Origin: Caprella mutica
Taxonomy: Eukaryota > Arthropoda > Malacostraca > Amphipoda > Caprellidae
Direction: 5' to 3'
Assembly (NCBI GenBank): GCA_947561585.1
Contig: CANNZV010001124.1
Location: forward strand, 62,001-126,000
Length of the DNA: 64,000 nt
Each line of letters starts with the position of its first letter. The stretch's first letter is position 1. Shown here one piece after another: positions 33,901 to 41,608 of this stretch. The notes beneath the pieces are model-generated. The model was not told the DNA's origin. It worked only from the letters and a program-made list of their open reading frames with translations, and made no database searches. Both the position numbers and the translations under genes were made by a program.

Positions 33901-36171
33901 TAATATAATAAGATATAAAATGAAGAGATAAATGATTAGTATGATAAATAATTAAATGCAATTAGAAAGTTTTATATATGTATTTGTGTTCAATATGAGC
34001 GAGATAAAATAGATCGATTTTAAACTTATATTACAATATACTAATAATATAACAATTGTGAATTAGGAATTACCCCCATTAATTATAGAAATATTTTCTA
34101 ATAAAAGAGCCGGTTACTTAATTATAATTATAATAATTAAAAGAAGTGAGTGACTTATAAATTTTTTAATTAATTATTTTTCCTCTAGTTAGTTACAGAG
34201 ATTGAAACGTACACAAATTGTTTTGAAGGTAGATATTGTGTTTTTAGATTAATGATTATTCAATAGAAGTAATATGTATACTTTCTAAATAGATCAATTT
34301 TGTGATTACTATTAGTATGGTAACTCAGACGCTTAAGTTTTCAATAATTATTTTTAATTATTGTCTATATTGGATTAATGCCAATAGTAATATACTAAAC
34401 TAGATTATGTGCAATCGGTAGAGCGCATACCTTCGCCACCACTTGGACCCATTCTCTCCTAAAATTTAATAAACTGCTAATTGGATAATGACCAATCGTC
34501 CCACCAAGTTTCAAGCAATATGGTACAATACTTTTTGAGTTTAACAATTCTAAATGACCTTGACTTTGACCTCGGATCGCTCCCAAAATTCTACCAGATT
34601 GTTCCTGGACATTGACCAATTGTACCATCAAATTTCAGACAATTTGGTTGAATACTTTTTGATTAATTAAGTTACAAATGACCTTGGCCTTGATCTTTGA
34701 CCTATGACCTGATCGCTCCCAAAATCTAACAAAATGGTTCCTGTATATTGACCAATCGTCCCACCAAGTTTCATGCAATATGGTTCAATATTTTTTGAAT
34801 TATAAATGACCATGACCTTGACCTTTGACTGGGTCACTCCCAAAATTCTACAAGCAGGTCACTGGATATGGACCAATCGTTTCACCAAATTTCAGGCAAT
34901 TTGATCGAATACTTTTTCAGTTAAGCGAATAACAAGATGATAAATAAATAAATAAATATACCACGGCTAAAATATAACCTTCCCGCATTCTGCGAAGATA
35001 ATGAAATTATATGGAATATAGAACACATTTCTTCATTTTGTTTGTGAAAATGTCTGAGCTTTCTAACAATATAAATTAATAATAAATATTAATAAATTAG
35101 GATACATATAATATTAAATCAAGATGGTGTTCTCTGAATTTCTGTGTAATTAATTTATGTATTTTCCGTTACGTGACGATATGATGTAAGAGTATTTGTT
35201 TTTTTAACATTTCTTGTTATGAACGTCTCCTGCATTTGCTAATTGGCTGCATTAATTTTTAAGTCGAAGAATTTTATCGACATCAGACCGTCTTAATGGG
35301 GAGCTTTTACGTCTTTCGAGTCGCTGTTCGGAGATGAAAAATTAGGTGAAACAACCTGTTTGTCAGTAGGGAATTTGTTTGATATTAATTAAATGAAATG
35401 ATATTTGATGGGACTGTAAAATATTTGATGTCAATAACTTTATTGGAGTAACATATATATTATTCATTGCCTTATGTTCTCTAAATGAATTAACAATGGA
35501 ATATTTAAAAAAAAATTCTACTATTTCTATTCCACTATGCTAACAATTCATTAACTTCTTTTCCTACCAAGAACAACTCTCCAAATTTTCTTATTTTGAG
35601 AAGAAAATGAACGAGTATCAAAACAATATGAAATCTTTCAAATCCTAAAACATCCTGCAACTAGAAGATAGGCACTCGAAAGTAATTTGACGTTGACCAT
35701 CATCCTTGACCTTTTCCTTCGTCACCCCCAAAATCTAAAAAAGTGATTCCTGGAAAATGACCAATCGTTTCATCAAATTTAATGGCATTTTGTTCAATAA
35801 TTTTGAATAATTTAATTAAAATCACCGTGACCCTTAACCTCATCGCTCCCAAAATCTAACCGAATGATTTCAGGATAATGACCAATCGCCCCACCAAATT
35901 TCATGCAATTTGATTGAAATATTTTTGAGTTATGCGAATAACAATATTACAAATATGTAAATAATGCCGACCAAAACATAACCTTCCGCAATTTTGCGAA
36001 GGTTGTGAAGACAATTTATTCTCCGTGTTTTCATTGGATAAATATCGTTTAAAAAGATATAAACACAAACCTGTTGCTGTTCAAGAGCAGAGAGTACATC
36101 CAGACACTGGGAGTAGTTAGTCCAGTTCAAGTGCCACATGGCTGACTCATTGCAGAACCTGAAGGCAACCG
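6965..36171 (-). CDS. Pdfr: Secretin-family (class B1) neuropeptide GPCR, PDF receptor-like, eight exons (5' partial)
   Basis: Exons on the - strand: 36171-36071 (end of hormone-binding ectodomain, NWTNYSQCL), 32343-32246 (TM1), 30901-30772 (SLECDRLRVHRNL, TM2, loop 1), 27840-27684 (DWLC, TM3, MWMFVEGLFLHSR, IGWG), 14293-14163 (TM4, CWGDYS, YLWILEVP), 14005-13920 (TM5, INIIKILVTKLR), 13394-13265 (KTVRATL, TM6, LGITNLLF, NAILQSSQ) and 7594-6965 (GLIVSTMYCFWNTEV, TM7, tail, TAG). All donors are GT, all acceptors AG, and all phases join, giving about 487 residues. The receptor binds an extracellular peptide and signals through G proteins at the plasma membrane. The TM3, TM4-5 and TM6-7 wording fits arthropod PDF receptors best; DH31 or DH44 receptors are alternatives. 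Signal peptide and early ectodomain exons were not found and should lie above 36171. The tail holds a cysteine cluster. Introns are up to 13.4 kb and loaded with repeats. Confidence 0.88.
8440..8866 (-). repeat. 41-bp minisatellite carrying splice donors, distal part
   Basis: About six clean 41-bp units (8630-8866) and about two degenerate ones (8440-8535), separated by a segment with near-palindromic TCGATTCGATGG / CCATCGATTCGA. On the - strand each unit reads about 25 bp like the end of the GPCR TM6 exon (...CAGTCATCACAG) followed by a donor GTAGGTGGCGCTACAG. The array continues after the copia insertion at 12832-13264 and so was one block originally. Confidence 0.9.
8867..9207 (+). repeat. 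5' LTR of the copia element
   Basis: Starts TGTT and ends AACA. By eye it is identical along all 341 bp to the copy at 12491-12831, implying a young insertion or gene conversion. AATAAA occurs near its end. Confidence 0.95.
9208..9880 (+). other. Copia leader: primer binding site and internal duplication
   Basis: Begins with the primer binding site (9206-9222). Two imperfect copies of a segment of about 155 bp lie head to tail at about 9513-9670 and 9699-9853. Both contain TCTTGCGAACT, ATTCTTATGAATTAGAATAA (self-complementary core) and AACAGTAAATCAATTTAACT. This doubles a likely structured leader just before gag. No ORF is present here. Confidence 0.75.
9881..10642 (+). CDS. Copia-type Gag with zinc knuckle
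   Basis: The first true ATG in the open frame is at 9881 (MSSNKLQGIVPLDGNNYPTW); the frame is open slightly upstream but without an ATG. The product of about 253 residues has the typical copia Gag fold region and a C-terminal zinc knuckle, CHFCNKMGHLKKDC (CX2CX4HX4C), that packages RNA. It assembles the particle in which the element RNA is reverse transcribed. It stops at 10640-10642, close to the junction of a large internal deletion, and overlaps the next ORF by 17 bp in another frame. In complete copia elements gag continues into protease and integrase in one frame. Confidence 0.93.
   Translation: MSSNKLQGIVPLDGNNYPTWRIQMKMHLLREKLMDFADGSKTVPIDSASTEVKNAYANNYNKALADIVLSISPDQLYLVGQPTDPHAVWTTLQDTFQKNTWANKFRLKKKLYNLKLKSPDLLDFHLKELTEVFQELALLNQVISEEDKVICLLSSLPGPFEVLVTALEAQTDIPNWITVADTLRREAEKLSIKTNNALALSNTQNYAGVNKQSIICHFCNKMGHLKKDCFKFKRSSQTNRTQNQPNVVNECNL
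10626..12473 (+). CDS. Copia Pol remnant: integrase tail, reverse transcriptase, RNase H
   Basis: A 615-codon frame from ATG 10626. It opens with the region after the integrase core (VTFDES, then LRRSSRIRRAPIRYG), followed by RT (KWVFKRKKGSDGRVVSYKAR, LDVNSAFLNGDL, YVDD at about residue 301) and RNase H (SDADWAGNRVDRKSTSG, STAEAEY, HIDIKFHYIRD). Protease and the integrase zinc and DDE regions are absent, so the element cannot integrate by itself. The RT and RNase H motifs look intact. The frame is shifted relative to gag, so expression would need frameshifting, reinitiation or splicing. The +1 relation probably arose with the deletion. Confidence 0.93.
   Translation: MNVTFDESISSKIESPQLSETPTSPLVFHSEDSEPAGPENQPSDDNPPILLPEAQPVPAISPNEDLRRSSRIRRAPIRYGSWEYDHVEDEEEGLLVNGNINIEPRSVSEALNSGSESSKWKHAMERELNAFEKHKVFELVKPTSDLNIIKSKWVFKRKKGSDGRVVSYKARLVAQGFLQRPGIDYDEIFAPVVRFESVRTMLSLAANQKLFVHHLDVNSAFLNGDLKENVYIRQPPGYAIPGKEDLVCKLNKSMYGLKQSPKCWNDALDAYLKSLGFIQSSCDSCIYVKLINNSPCFISVYVDDIIVACKNYDDLTKIKIDLSAKFEMKDLGKLSYFLGIKIVQDENKIALNQSSFVNELLDRFEFNNCKPISTPADVNSHLEPTTDECELVDKTKYQSAVGALLYLSTKTRPDITYAVGNVSKFCSNPNTKHWSAIKRIFRYLKGTPDLGITYGNEDSELIGYSDADWAGNRVDRKSTSGQCFMLNNSIISWRSVKQSCVALSTAEAEYVSLSGASQEAVFLNKLLLDFKVPNKNPIVLFEDNQSAICIAKNEKNHPRSKHIDIKFHYIRDLVASNTIKLVYCPSETMLADIFTKPLPLDRFTKLVELIGMKNI
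12491..12831 (+). repeat. 3' LTR of the copia element
   Basis: 341 bp, matching the 5' LTR base for base by eye. Preceded by the polypurine tract at about 12479-12490 and followed by target copy AGCTT. Confidence 0.95.
12832..13264 (-). repeat. 41-bp minisatellite carrying splice donors, exon-proximal part
   Basis: About 10.5 units of 41 bp abut the donor of the GPCR exon 13394-13265. On the - strand the unit is GTAGGTGGCGCTACAG + TAAAGCTATACTGGAGTCAT + CACAG. The last 25 bp match the exon end (TAACGCTATACTCCAGTCAT + CACAG) with about three differences. Units vary at CTCCAG, CTGCAG or CTGGAG and at a few other sites. Every good unit thus offers CAG|GTAGGT. Read-through from the exon meets TAG at the next donor. 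Confidence 0.92.
16345..16645 (+). repeat. Dispersed repeat, copy 2
   Basis: Matches about 5375-5590 in the same order (GAACTGTTGTAATTTGG, AACGCTACTTG, GAGGATAGCGC, CTCTTCAACTA, GTGTTAGGTA, ATCGATATGG-like end). It shows that a transposed or duplicated sequence sits both downstream of the carrier gene and in the GPCR intron. Confidence 0.6.
17056..17289. mobile_element. Small MITE with inverted ends
   Basis: The left end TAGGGTCAAGTAGGTAAATT and the complement of the right end TAGGGTCATGCAGGTATATT agree at most positions, and both continue into a GCGG/GCCG-bearing stretch. It is 234 bp with no coding capacity. Superfamily not determined. Confidence 0.55.
18697..19130 (+). repeat. 46-bp tandem array
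   Basis: About nine imperfect units of 46 bp, e.g. CCATAGGTATTCCTTCAATA followed by TTCCCTCTTACTTTGGATGT and CTCATT. It forms most of the right arm of the proposed foldback element. An open frame across it is a by-product of the repeat. Confidence 0.75.
19575..20388. repeat. 20-bp satellite GAACATGTTTGAATTAGGTA
   Basis: About 40 tandem 20-bp units. Variants are mostly GGTAG to AGTAG or TGGTAG, and ATGTTT to ATCTCT or AAGTTT. Most units contain the imperfect palindrome GAACATGTTT. It lies in the GPCR TM3-TM4 intron. The 83-codon open frame on the - strand is a repeat artefact. Confidence 0.95.
20895..21325. mobile_element. GC-rich inverted-repeat patch
   Basis: A sharp GC-rich island in AT-rich intron. 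It has ACCGGCTTTCTACGG on the left (and again TGTACCGGCTTCCTACGG at about 20995) and the inverse, AGGAAGCCGGTATG, on the right (about 21310). Several CG-rich words (CGTACGCGCCGC, GGCGTACGTCAACCGTACGG) lie between. It is probably a small non-autonomous element. No coding region. Confidence 0.4.
21685..25252. repeat. Large 20-bp satellite ATCATTAGTGATGATATTAC
   Basis: About 178 tandem 20-bp units over 3.6 kb. Variant positions alternate (CATC/CACC, GTGATG/GTGAAG, ATTAC/ATTAT/ATTGC). The core CATCATTAGTGATG is an inverted repeat (CATCA-TTAG-TGATG). Rare variants recur in the same order about 1.0-1.5 kb apart (GGTATTAC at 22532 and 23811; GTCATTAGTAAAG at 23161 and 24479), which shows higher-order repeats. 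It is intronic in the GPCR gene. Confidence 0.97.
25435..25700 (+). mobile_element. TTGACTC-rich dispersed element, copy 1
   Basis: About 260 bp dense in TGACTCA/TGAGTCA words, with the marker AAACCGGCTCAAAAATTGAG. A copy in the opposite orientation lies at 37437-37685. No coding capacity; probably a MITE or SINE-like repeat. Borders are approximate. Confidence 0.6.
27345..27545. repeat. Dispersed repeat, family of 30.33-30.69 kb, copy A
   Basis: Contains a GTCCAGCGGGGAA-like run followed by AACCCCCCAGCCAGGTCATT and TGCAGTACAACAAACTAG. These words recur inverted at about 30440-30560 and partly at 31860-31960. It lies just downstream of the GPCR exon 27840-27684, in the intron. Class unknown. 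Confidence 0.5.
29299..29710 (-). repeat. 60-bp minisatellite carrying splice donors
   Basis: Seven units of 60 bp. On the - strand each ends like GPCR exon 30901-30772 (AACAGGACAAGTCTCAC then CTACAGAGATAAG) and is followed by GTAACTAGAGGTGAA. The real exon end reads AACAGGACCAGTCTCAC + ATACAGAGATAAG | GTAACTAGAGG. The unit is 20 codons and stays open in frame from the exon for at least one unit. The array was contiguous with the exon before the insertion at 29711-30760. Confidence 0.9.
29711..30760. mobile_element. 1.05-kb inverted-repeat element with 7-bp target duplication
   Basis: Ends CACAGTATAAAGATTA (left) and its complement TAATCTTTATACTGTG (right). CCTCTAG is duplicated at 29704-29710 and 30761-30767. 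The inverted ends extend further (GTGCGTGACGTCA near 29796 and its inverse near 30690). No transposase ORF, so non-autonomous; superfamily unclear. It lies 11 bp inside the intron from the donor of GPCR exon 30901-30772, and a second G/C-rich palindromic element is nested inside. Confidence 0.85.
30327..30690. mobile_element. Nested GC-rich foldback element
   Basis: The left arm repeats GGTCATGAGC / CCCCCCGGTCACGAGC; the right arm holds the inverse GGGGGCTCGTGACCGG and GGGGGCTCATGACC. An 11-base G run is at 30629-30639. The centre shares words with 27430-27530 and 31860-31960, so a related family is dispersed in this gene. Slippage-prone G/C runs make the exact ends unsafe. Confidence 0.6.
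31805..31960. repeat. Dispersed repeat, copy C, with G14 tract
   Basis: A G run (31826-31839) and C-rich run, then TCATCTTGTTAGGTTATTAA and GTGCAGTACGACAAACTAG, matching parts of the repeats at 27.4 and 30.5 kb. Intronic. No coding capacity. Confidence 0.45.
32946..33048 (-). pseudogene. Decayed Tc1/mariner-type transposase fragment
   Basis: One short open stretch on the - strand reads LASSFIGISKINPNF then MEELIMRDEIHFCLDRSVN, ending in a stop. This resembles the segment around the first catalytic Asp of insect mariner-like transposases (usual wording: NPNF...IMSDEAHFHLNG.VN). Flanking sequence (about 32640-33340) may be more of the same relic but is broken by stops and frameshifts. It is an old, dead copy in a GPCR intron. 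Confidence 0.55.
33341..34395. other. GPCR intron, nothing recognised
   Basis: AT-rich sequence with no ORF, no clear tandem repeat and no recognised mobile element. Confidence 0.5.
34400..34998 (+). mobile_element. Dispersed element with terminal hairpin, copy 1
   Basis: Three to four imperfect head-to-tail modules of about 130 bp, each reading roughly GACCTTGACCTTTGACC, TCGCTCCCAAAATCTA, TGACCAATCGTCCCACCAA, TTTCATGCAATTTGGTT, ATACTTTTTGAGTTA. It ends with a TAAA microsatellite, ACATAACCTTCC-like text and a GCG...CGAAG hairpin. The same family occurs at 35688, 52828 and (inverse) 61765. The layout (5'-variable copies, shared 3' end with hairpin and microsatellite) fits the 3' tail of a non-LTR retrotransposon or its SINE, but no RT was seen. 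Confidence 0.65.
35688..36008 (+). mobile_element. Dispersed element with terminal hairpin, copy 2
   Basis: Two modules of the family described at 34400 and the same end (AAAACATAACCTTCCGCA, then TTTTGCGAAGG). It lies 62 bp downstream of the GPCR exon 36171-36071 in the intron. Confidence 0.7.
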
Positions 36172-36273
36172 CTGCAAAGAGAAATTTCATATATTGTTAA
36201 ACTTCTTCATTTAGAGAGTCATTAGAACTGTTTAACACGTTGACTACGTACACGAAATGCAATGTAGCCTTAA

Positions 36274-36630
36274 GGCCCGTTTACACGCTACGATAAATAG
36301 GAGCGATTTATTGAGCACAGAGATCGCAACAATTTATCAGATGATTGAGACAGTGTTTACACGCATCGATTTTTACTCCAATATCTTTATTTTTCACTAT
36401 CCGTCATGGAAGGAACATAATGATGGTCTGCATTTGGAATGTGTTTGCAACGATTTATTGGAACCATGTTTACACATTCAAACTTATCGTTATTATTCGT
36501 ATAAATTTGAGCCTGCTGGCACCAATCACACAATCCAATTCCAACTCCAATAAATCGCTACGATCACCTGTTTACACGTACTGATAAATTGAAACAATCT
36601 CTTCAATTTATCGTAGCGTGTAAACGGGCC
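36274..36630. mobile_element. TTAA-flanked MITE (piggyBac-like)
   Basis: A 357-bp element with 25-bp perfect inverted ends, GGCCCGTTTACACGCTACGA + TAAAT, flanked by TTAA at 36270-36273 and 36631-36634. GTTTACACG-type words recur internally at least three times, perhaps as subterminal transposase sites. The TTAA target is the piggyBac hallmark. It lies about 100 bp upstream (gene sense) of the GPCR exon 36171-36071. The apparent 98-codon frame inside is not a gene. Confidence 0.85.
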
Positions 36631-36634
36631 TTAA

Positions 36635-37436
36635 CTGATCGTCGTTTCCAAAATTATAAGTTTACGTTATTGTTTCTGTATCACATGTCCCATAATAGCG
36701 AGAGGAGCTGAGTGTCTCTGTATGTACCTATTGATATTGTCTGTATGGTAAAATACAGTGGTATTATTGTAGTTCACATTGTCACATTCTAATTCGGGTT
36801 TAAGATATTGACAGTAGTAATTTTTTTACCACCTTCTCTATCAGTAATACACAATAGTTTTACAATTGTGCATGTAGAAGATATTATAATAACTTCTACA
36901 CGCAGTAAAACAGTATACTAATGATTAACATACATTCTAACAGTGTACTGATACTTAGTGAACGTGTTGAATCTTGTTGAAAATGTACTCTTAAAGTCTG
37001 CCATCCTTACGAATTGGAGATAACAATCCTCTGGAGTATGAAGATACATATAATAAAGTTGATAATTCAGAGGCAGATATTGCCATAGTTCCATTAATAA
37101 CATTATTGAATAGTTTGCCAATAACTTAATCAAACTCAAACAATATCATCACACACGTCTTAAGTTATTTGACAACCTCTGGTTATGATATCTAGATAAT
37201 GATATAATAAATTAATTATTGTTATTGAATATAAACTATTTACATGCATTGATATAAATTCATATTAAAAGTCAGAAGGCTGTTAAACAATCTCCTTATC
37301 ATATTTTAGTTCGTGACTGTACTGTTTGACAAACAAATTTACAGTATTTTAAATCTATTTAACCTTTCAAACACTACATTTTTCTTGGTTGAGATTGAAA
37401 CTTCTCAACGTGTTTTTTGTTGTTTTGGATAACATT
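36635..37436. other. AT-rich, no gene recognised
   Basis: Upstream (gene sense) of the first GPCR exon in view. I searched the - strand for the missing ectodomain exon with conserved Cys/Trp residues and did not find one I could support. Confidence 0.4.
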
Positions 37437-37685
37437 GAGAAAAATGCTAGTCAATCTGACTCATCGCGTGAGTCAAGGCTGCAAAACTCCAATATTGGAG
37501 TCCTTTTTTATATTGATTGACTCTACCTGAGTCAATGTGAATATGAATTAGGAGTCAATATGAGTCTTGTTTTTGAGTAATATGTTAACGTGACTCGAAT
37601 TGACTCACGTTTTTGAGCCGGTTTTGGGACAAACTGAAAACTCAAATTTTGAGTCAATTTGACTCATATTTTTTCAATGAGTATT
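37437..37685 (-). mobile_element. TTGACTC-rich dispersed element, copy 2 (inverted)
   Basis: An inverted counterpart of 25435-25700: GAGTCAAGGCTGC, CCAATATTGGAGTC, TTTTTGAGCCGGTTTTGGG and CTCAAATTTTGAGTCAAT occur in reverse order and strand. The two copies bracket about 12 kb of the GPCR gene. Confidence 0.6.
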
Positions 37686-38729
37686 TTAGATGTTTCTAGT
37701 CTGATTTTTTTAGTAATGGAACACATATATGTCCCATTTGCGGTCAAATGCAATTGACTAGTGGATCATTAGTTAAATAAAAATTTTAATAAATATGTGT
37801 TATTGAAAATAAAGTTCCTTAATAATAAAATAACCATTCATAAGCCATAATGACTAGGTTTGGGATATATTTACATTCCAACAATAGAAAATAAGTGTCA
37901 CACATAAGTCCCAGTAACCAAATTTATTCATATTGACCAAAGTTCTGGTATAAAATTCATTCCAGTGGAGATACTAAATGAAAATGCATAATTTTACTCT
38001 GTTACTTTATGTAAATAAGTACAGAGAATTGCTCTAAGTCAGAAGAAATTACAAATATATTAAGATTTTGAAGATAGATTCAACGTACCTCCTCCTTTCA
38101 TCTTACACAATGCCACACTTAATGTGCAATAATGCTGTTAGTGGTTTATTAAGTGTTTCAGGAATTTTAGCGGGAAAATTAGGCGTATTTAATATTTGAT
38201 ATAGTAATCACTGCGATAGGGTTCATTCTTAAATTCAGTTTATTCAATAACGGTTTTATTCGTTCAAAATTAATTTATCGTCTTACAAACTTGACACCGT
38301 TCAATTAATACATGCAGTAGCATTAAATATTATTCACTAGATTAATTTGAATGGATATTTCCCCGTAATTATGCATAGTTACCTTATATGAAGAGTATTT
38401 CAATGATATATCCTGTTCCTATTTCAATTCATCCTGAATATGATATTTTTTAGCGAATACTTGTCTTACAATTTCAACATGACAAAATATTTATATTGCA
38501 AAATGAGAATGAAAGCTGCATAAAATTTACATAGAATGACGGTCAGTTGCACACGTTTTTCCTGTATGAAGTAAACACACGAGAATAATTCCAAGCAGAG
38601 AATCTATTCCGTTCTGTTAATGCAATAGAAGAGGAAGGATTGACTCTCATATTAGAACATGTGCCTATTCCTGTCTGTGAGTGGCAATTCGATTAGAAGA
38701 GACGTGAGCTGCTATCAGTGCTTCCTAGT

Positions 38730-39833
38730 CTTGCTGACTCTTATTATACAGTCTTACTGACTCTTATTCTACAGTCTTACTGACTCTTATTCTACAGTCT
38801 TACTGACTCTTATTCTACAGTGTTACTGACTTTTATTCTACGGTGTTACTGACTCTTATTCTACAGTCTTACTGACTCTTATTCTACAGTCTTACTGACT
38901 CTTATTCTACAGTCTTACTGACTCTTATTCTACAGTCTTACTGACTCTTATTCTACAGTCTTACTGACTCTTATTCTACGGTGTTACTGACTCTTATTAT
39001 ACAGTCTTACTGACTCTTATTCTACTGTCTTACTGACTCTTATTCTACAGTCTTACTGACTCTTATTCTACTGTCTTACTGACTCTTATTCTACAGTCTT
39101 ACTGACTTTTATTCTACGGTGTTACTGACTCTTATTCTACAGTCTTACTGACTCTTATTCTACAGTTATACTGACTCTTATTCTAGAGTCTTACTTACTC
39201 TTATTATACAGTCTTACTGACTCTTATTCTACGGTGTTACTGACTCTTATTCTACAGTGTTACTAACTCTTATTCTACAGTTATACTGACTCTTATTCTA
39301 CAGTCTTACTGACTCTTATTATACAGTCTTACTGACTCTTATTCTACGGTGTTACTGACTCTTATTCTACAGTCTTACTGACTCTTATTCTACTGTCTTA
39401 CTGACTCTTATTCTACAGTCTTACTGACTCTTATTCTACTGTCTTACTGACTCTTATTCTACAGTCTTACTGACTTTTATTCTACGGTGTTACTGACTCT
39501 TATTCTACAGTCTTACTGACTCTTATTCTACAGTTATACTGACTCTTATTCTACAGTCTTACTGTCTCTTATTCTACAGTCTTACTGACTCTTATTCTAC
39601 GGTGTTACTGACTCTTATTCTACAGTGTTACTAACTCTTATTCTACAGTTATACTGACTCTTATTCTACAGTCTTACTGACTCTTATTATACAGTGTTAC
39701 TGACTCTTATTCTACAATCTTACTGACTCTTATTCTACAGTCTACCTGACTCTTATTCTTCGGTGTTACTAACACTTATTCTACGGTGTTACTGACTCTT
39801 ATTCTACATTCTTATTGACTCATCATCTACAGT
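38730..39833 (+). repeat. 23-bp satellite TCTACAGTCTTACTGACTCTTAT
   Basis: About 48 tandem 23-bp units. Variants (CGGTGTTAC, CAGTTATAC, CTGTCTTAC) recur in blocks about 360 bp apart, showing higher-order repetition. On the + strand each unit resembles a polypyrimidine-AG splice acceptor (CTCTTATTCTACAG). No gene on + is known here. Confidence 0.95.
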
Positions 39834-39839
39834 GTTTGT

Positions 39840-41337
39840 TTCCATGTTTCTAAATATAAAAAAATGAAGGAACTTATGAGAACAAATATGTCCAAAATAA
39901 TCTATTATATTTATTCAGGTCTTCAATTATTGCTTATAATTCATAACAGTCACTAGCCATATGACAAACACCATTCTACTTCTTTTAATGATTTCTCCAA
40001 AAATTGAAGTAGAATTTTGAAGTATTTTAATGTTTTATATTCAAACACTTTAAAATCAAAGATTTTTCTTTGTGTTTTCCTACCATAAGAACCAACAGAT
40101 GCACATAATAGTTCTCATTTTTTTTTGCAAAAATGATTAATTGTACCGATTCCTATAGCGAAGCTGAAGTTTTAAGAAAAACAAGCAAAACTATAATTTC
40201 GTATTGTCGGCTAACAATGGTTTCATCGTCATGAAATTCAGATCATTTTACGAGATTACTAATTGCCCAAAATGCTCCTCAACTGTTTAATGTTGTCTGG
40301 AAATCACGTAATTTTCGTTACGAGCATAAAGTTGATGTAGTGAAAGATAAGTATCATCGGCAACAGGATGACGTGAAAACATTATTCTGGAGTGAAAATT
40401 CTCATAATTAAGATGGAACGACATTGAAGCCGTGTCATCTTAATATTATTGGAACGCCAACGAATATTATGTAAATTTCCTCCATCTTCTCTGAAAGAAA
40501 TTCAAAGATATCCAGAATGTTTTCATACGCTTTTATCAAATTCAGCAGATTCGATAAGACTCCCATTATGAAGTGTGAATTAATGTGAAGAAGAGAGGAA
40601 AGTGACACTGAAGAGAAAGAAAAAAAGAGGCCTCAAAAAGGAGGCTATACGGAGAAACTAGAAGGAGAGGATAGAGGCTTTCGTGAAGATAAAATATAAA
40701 TTGCTTTTGAGAAGAATTTGGAAGGTGGGTCAGGGGACGAGAAAATTAGGTTACAGTTATAATTCAAAAAGCGTATTAATAATTATGATTCTTTCTCTAT
40801 CGAAAATAGTTTCCTGGGAGCTAACAGGTTCATTCGTTTTTCTAAACCTAATATATCATTCCATTGAACTCTCACAGCGCTTCATAGTATTTCAAATATT
40901 TTAATAAATCGTCGGTGACTGGCCAATTAATTAATCTCGCAATTTGATTCCCGGTCAAATTGTTGATTCCTGTTCATTTTTGTAAATAAACTTAACGTGT
41001 CAGTCAGTCGAACAGTTTAATTATGGAGAGTAAATTCAATGTAATAAATTATTAAAGTAACTTCAGTTCATTTCATCCATTGAATATTATAACCATACAA
41101 CATTTTACCTGATCTTAGATATATTTTAGCTCCACAGTTTATCTTCACTTTTTCCACATTCATCCCCCACCCCTTCACTTCCTCCATCCCCATTCACTTC
41201 CCCTACGTACATTTCTCCCAATCACTTCCACCCCACCGTAATTTATTCATTTGTTTTATTAACTATTAAAGATATAAATATTTTTATTGTAAATCTGTAT
41301 TTATGATACAGACTGAATAAATAATTACTCAAGTCAA
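39840..41337. other. AT-rich, no gene recognised
   Basis: No supportable gene. A 73-codon open frame at 40683-40904 lacks any recognisable feature. Short text at 41160-41235 is C-rich (CATCCCCCACCCCTTCACTT). Confidence 0.4.
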
Positions 41338-41608
41338 TCTAATAATTTCCCTCGTGTGTATATTTATTTATATCATATTATTATTCTGCTTGTTAGTTCG
41401 CACATGTGTTACGCACAGATAATCGATATTTTAATAACCCAAATTTTTTTGACACAATTTTTTTTCTATTCATATTTTCTATTTTTGAAGGATTAGCTGA
41501 ATAACGGTATCATATTTACGCAGAAACGATACATAAAGGTAGAAGATTTTAATGTTTTTAGCCGCATTTTCTAGGTTAAAACTCATATCAAATGAATTTT
41601 TCGAAATC

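Noticed and set aside
34395..34631. 78-codon frame on the - strand
   Set aside because: Lies entirely in the dispersed hairpin-tailed repeat in reverse orientation.
36257..36584. 98- and 79-codon overlapping frames
   Set aside because: They span the TTAA-flanked MITE, including its inverted ends.
38085..38130. Possible missing GPCR ectodomain exon before a GTACGT donor on the - strand
   Set aside because: The phase fits but the short peptide lacks the Cys/Trp pattern of the hormone-binding domain and no acceptor was convincing.
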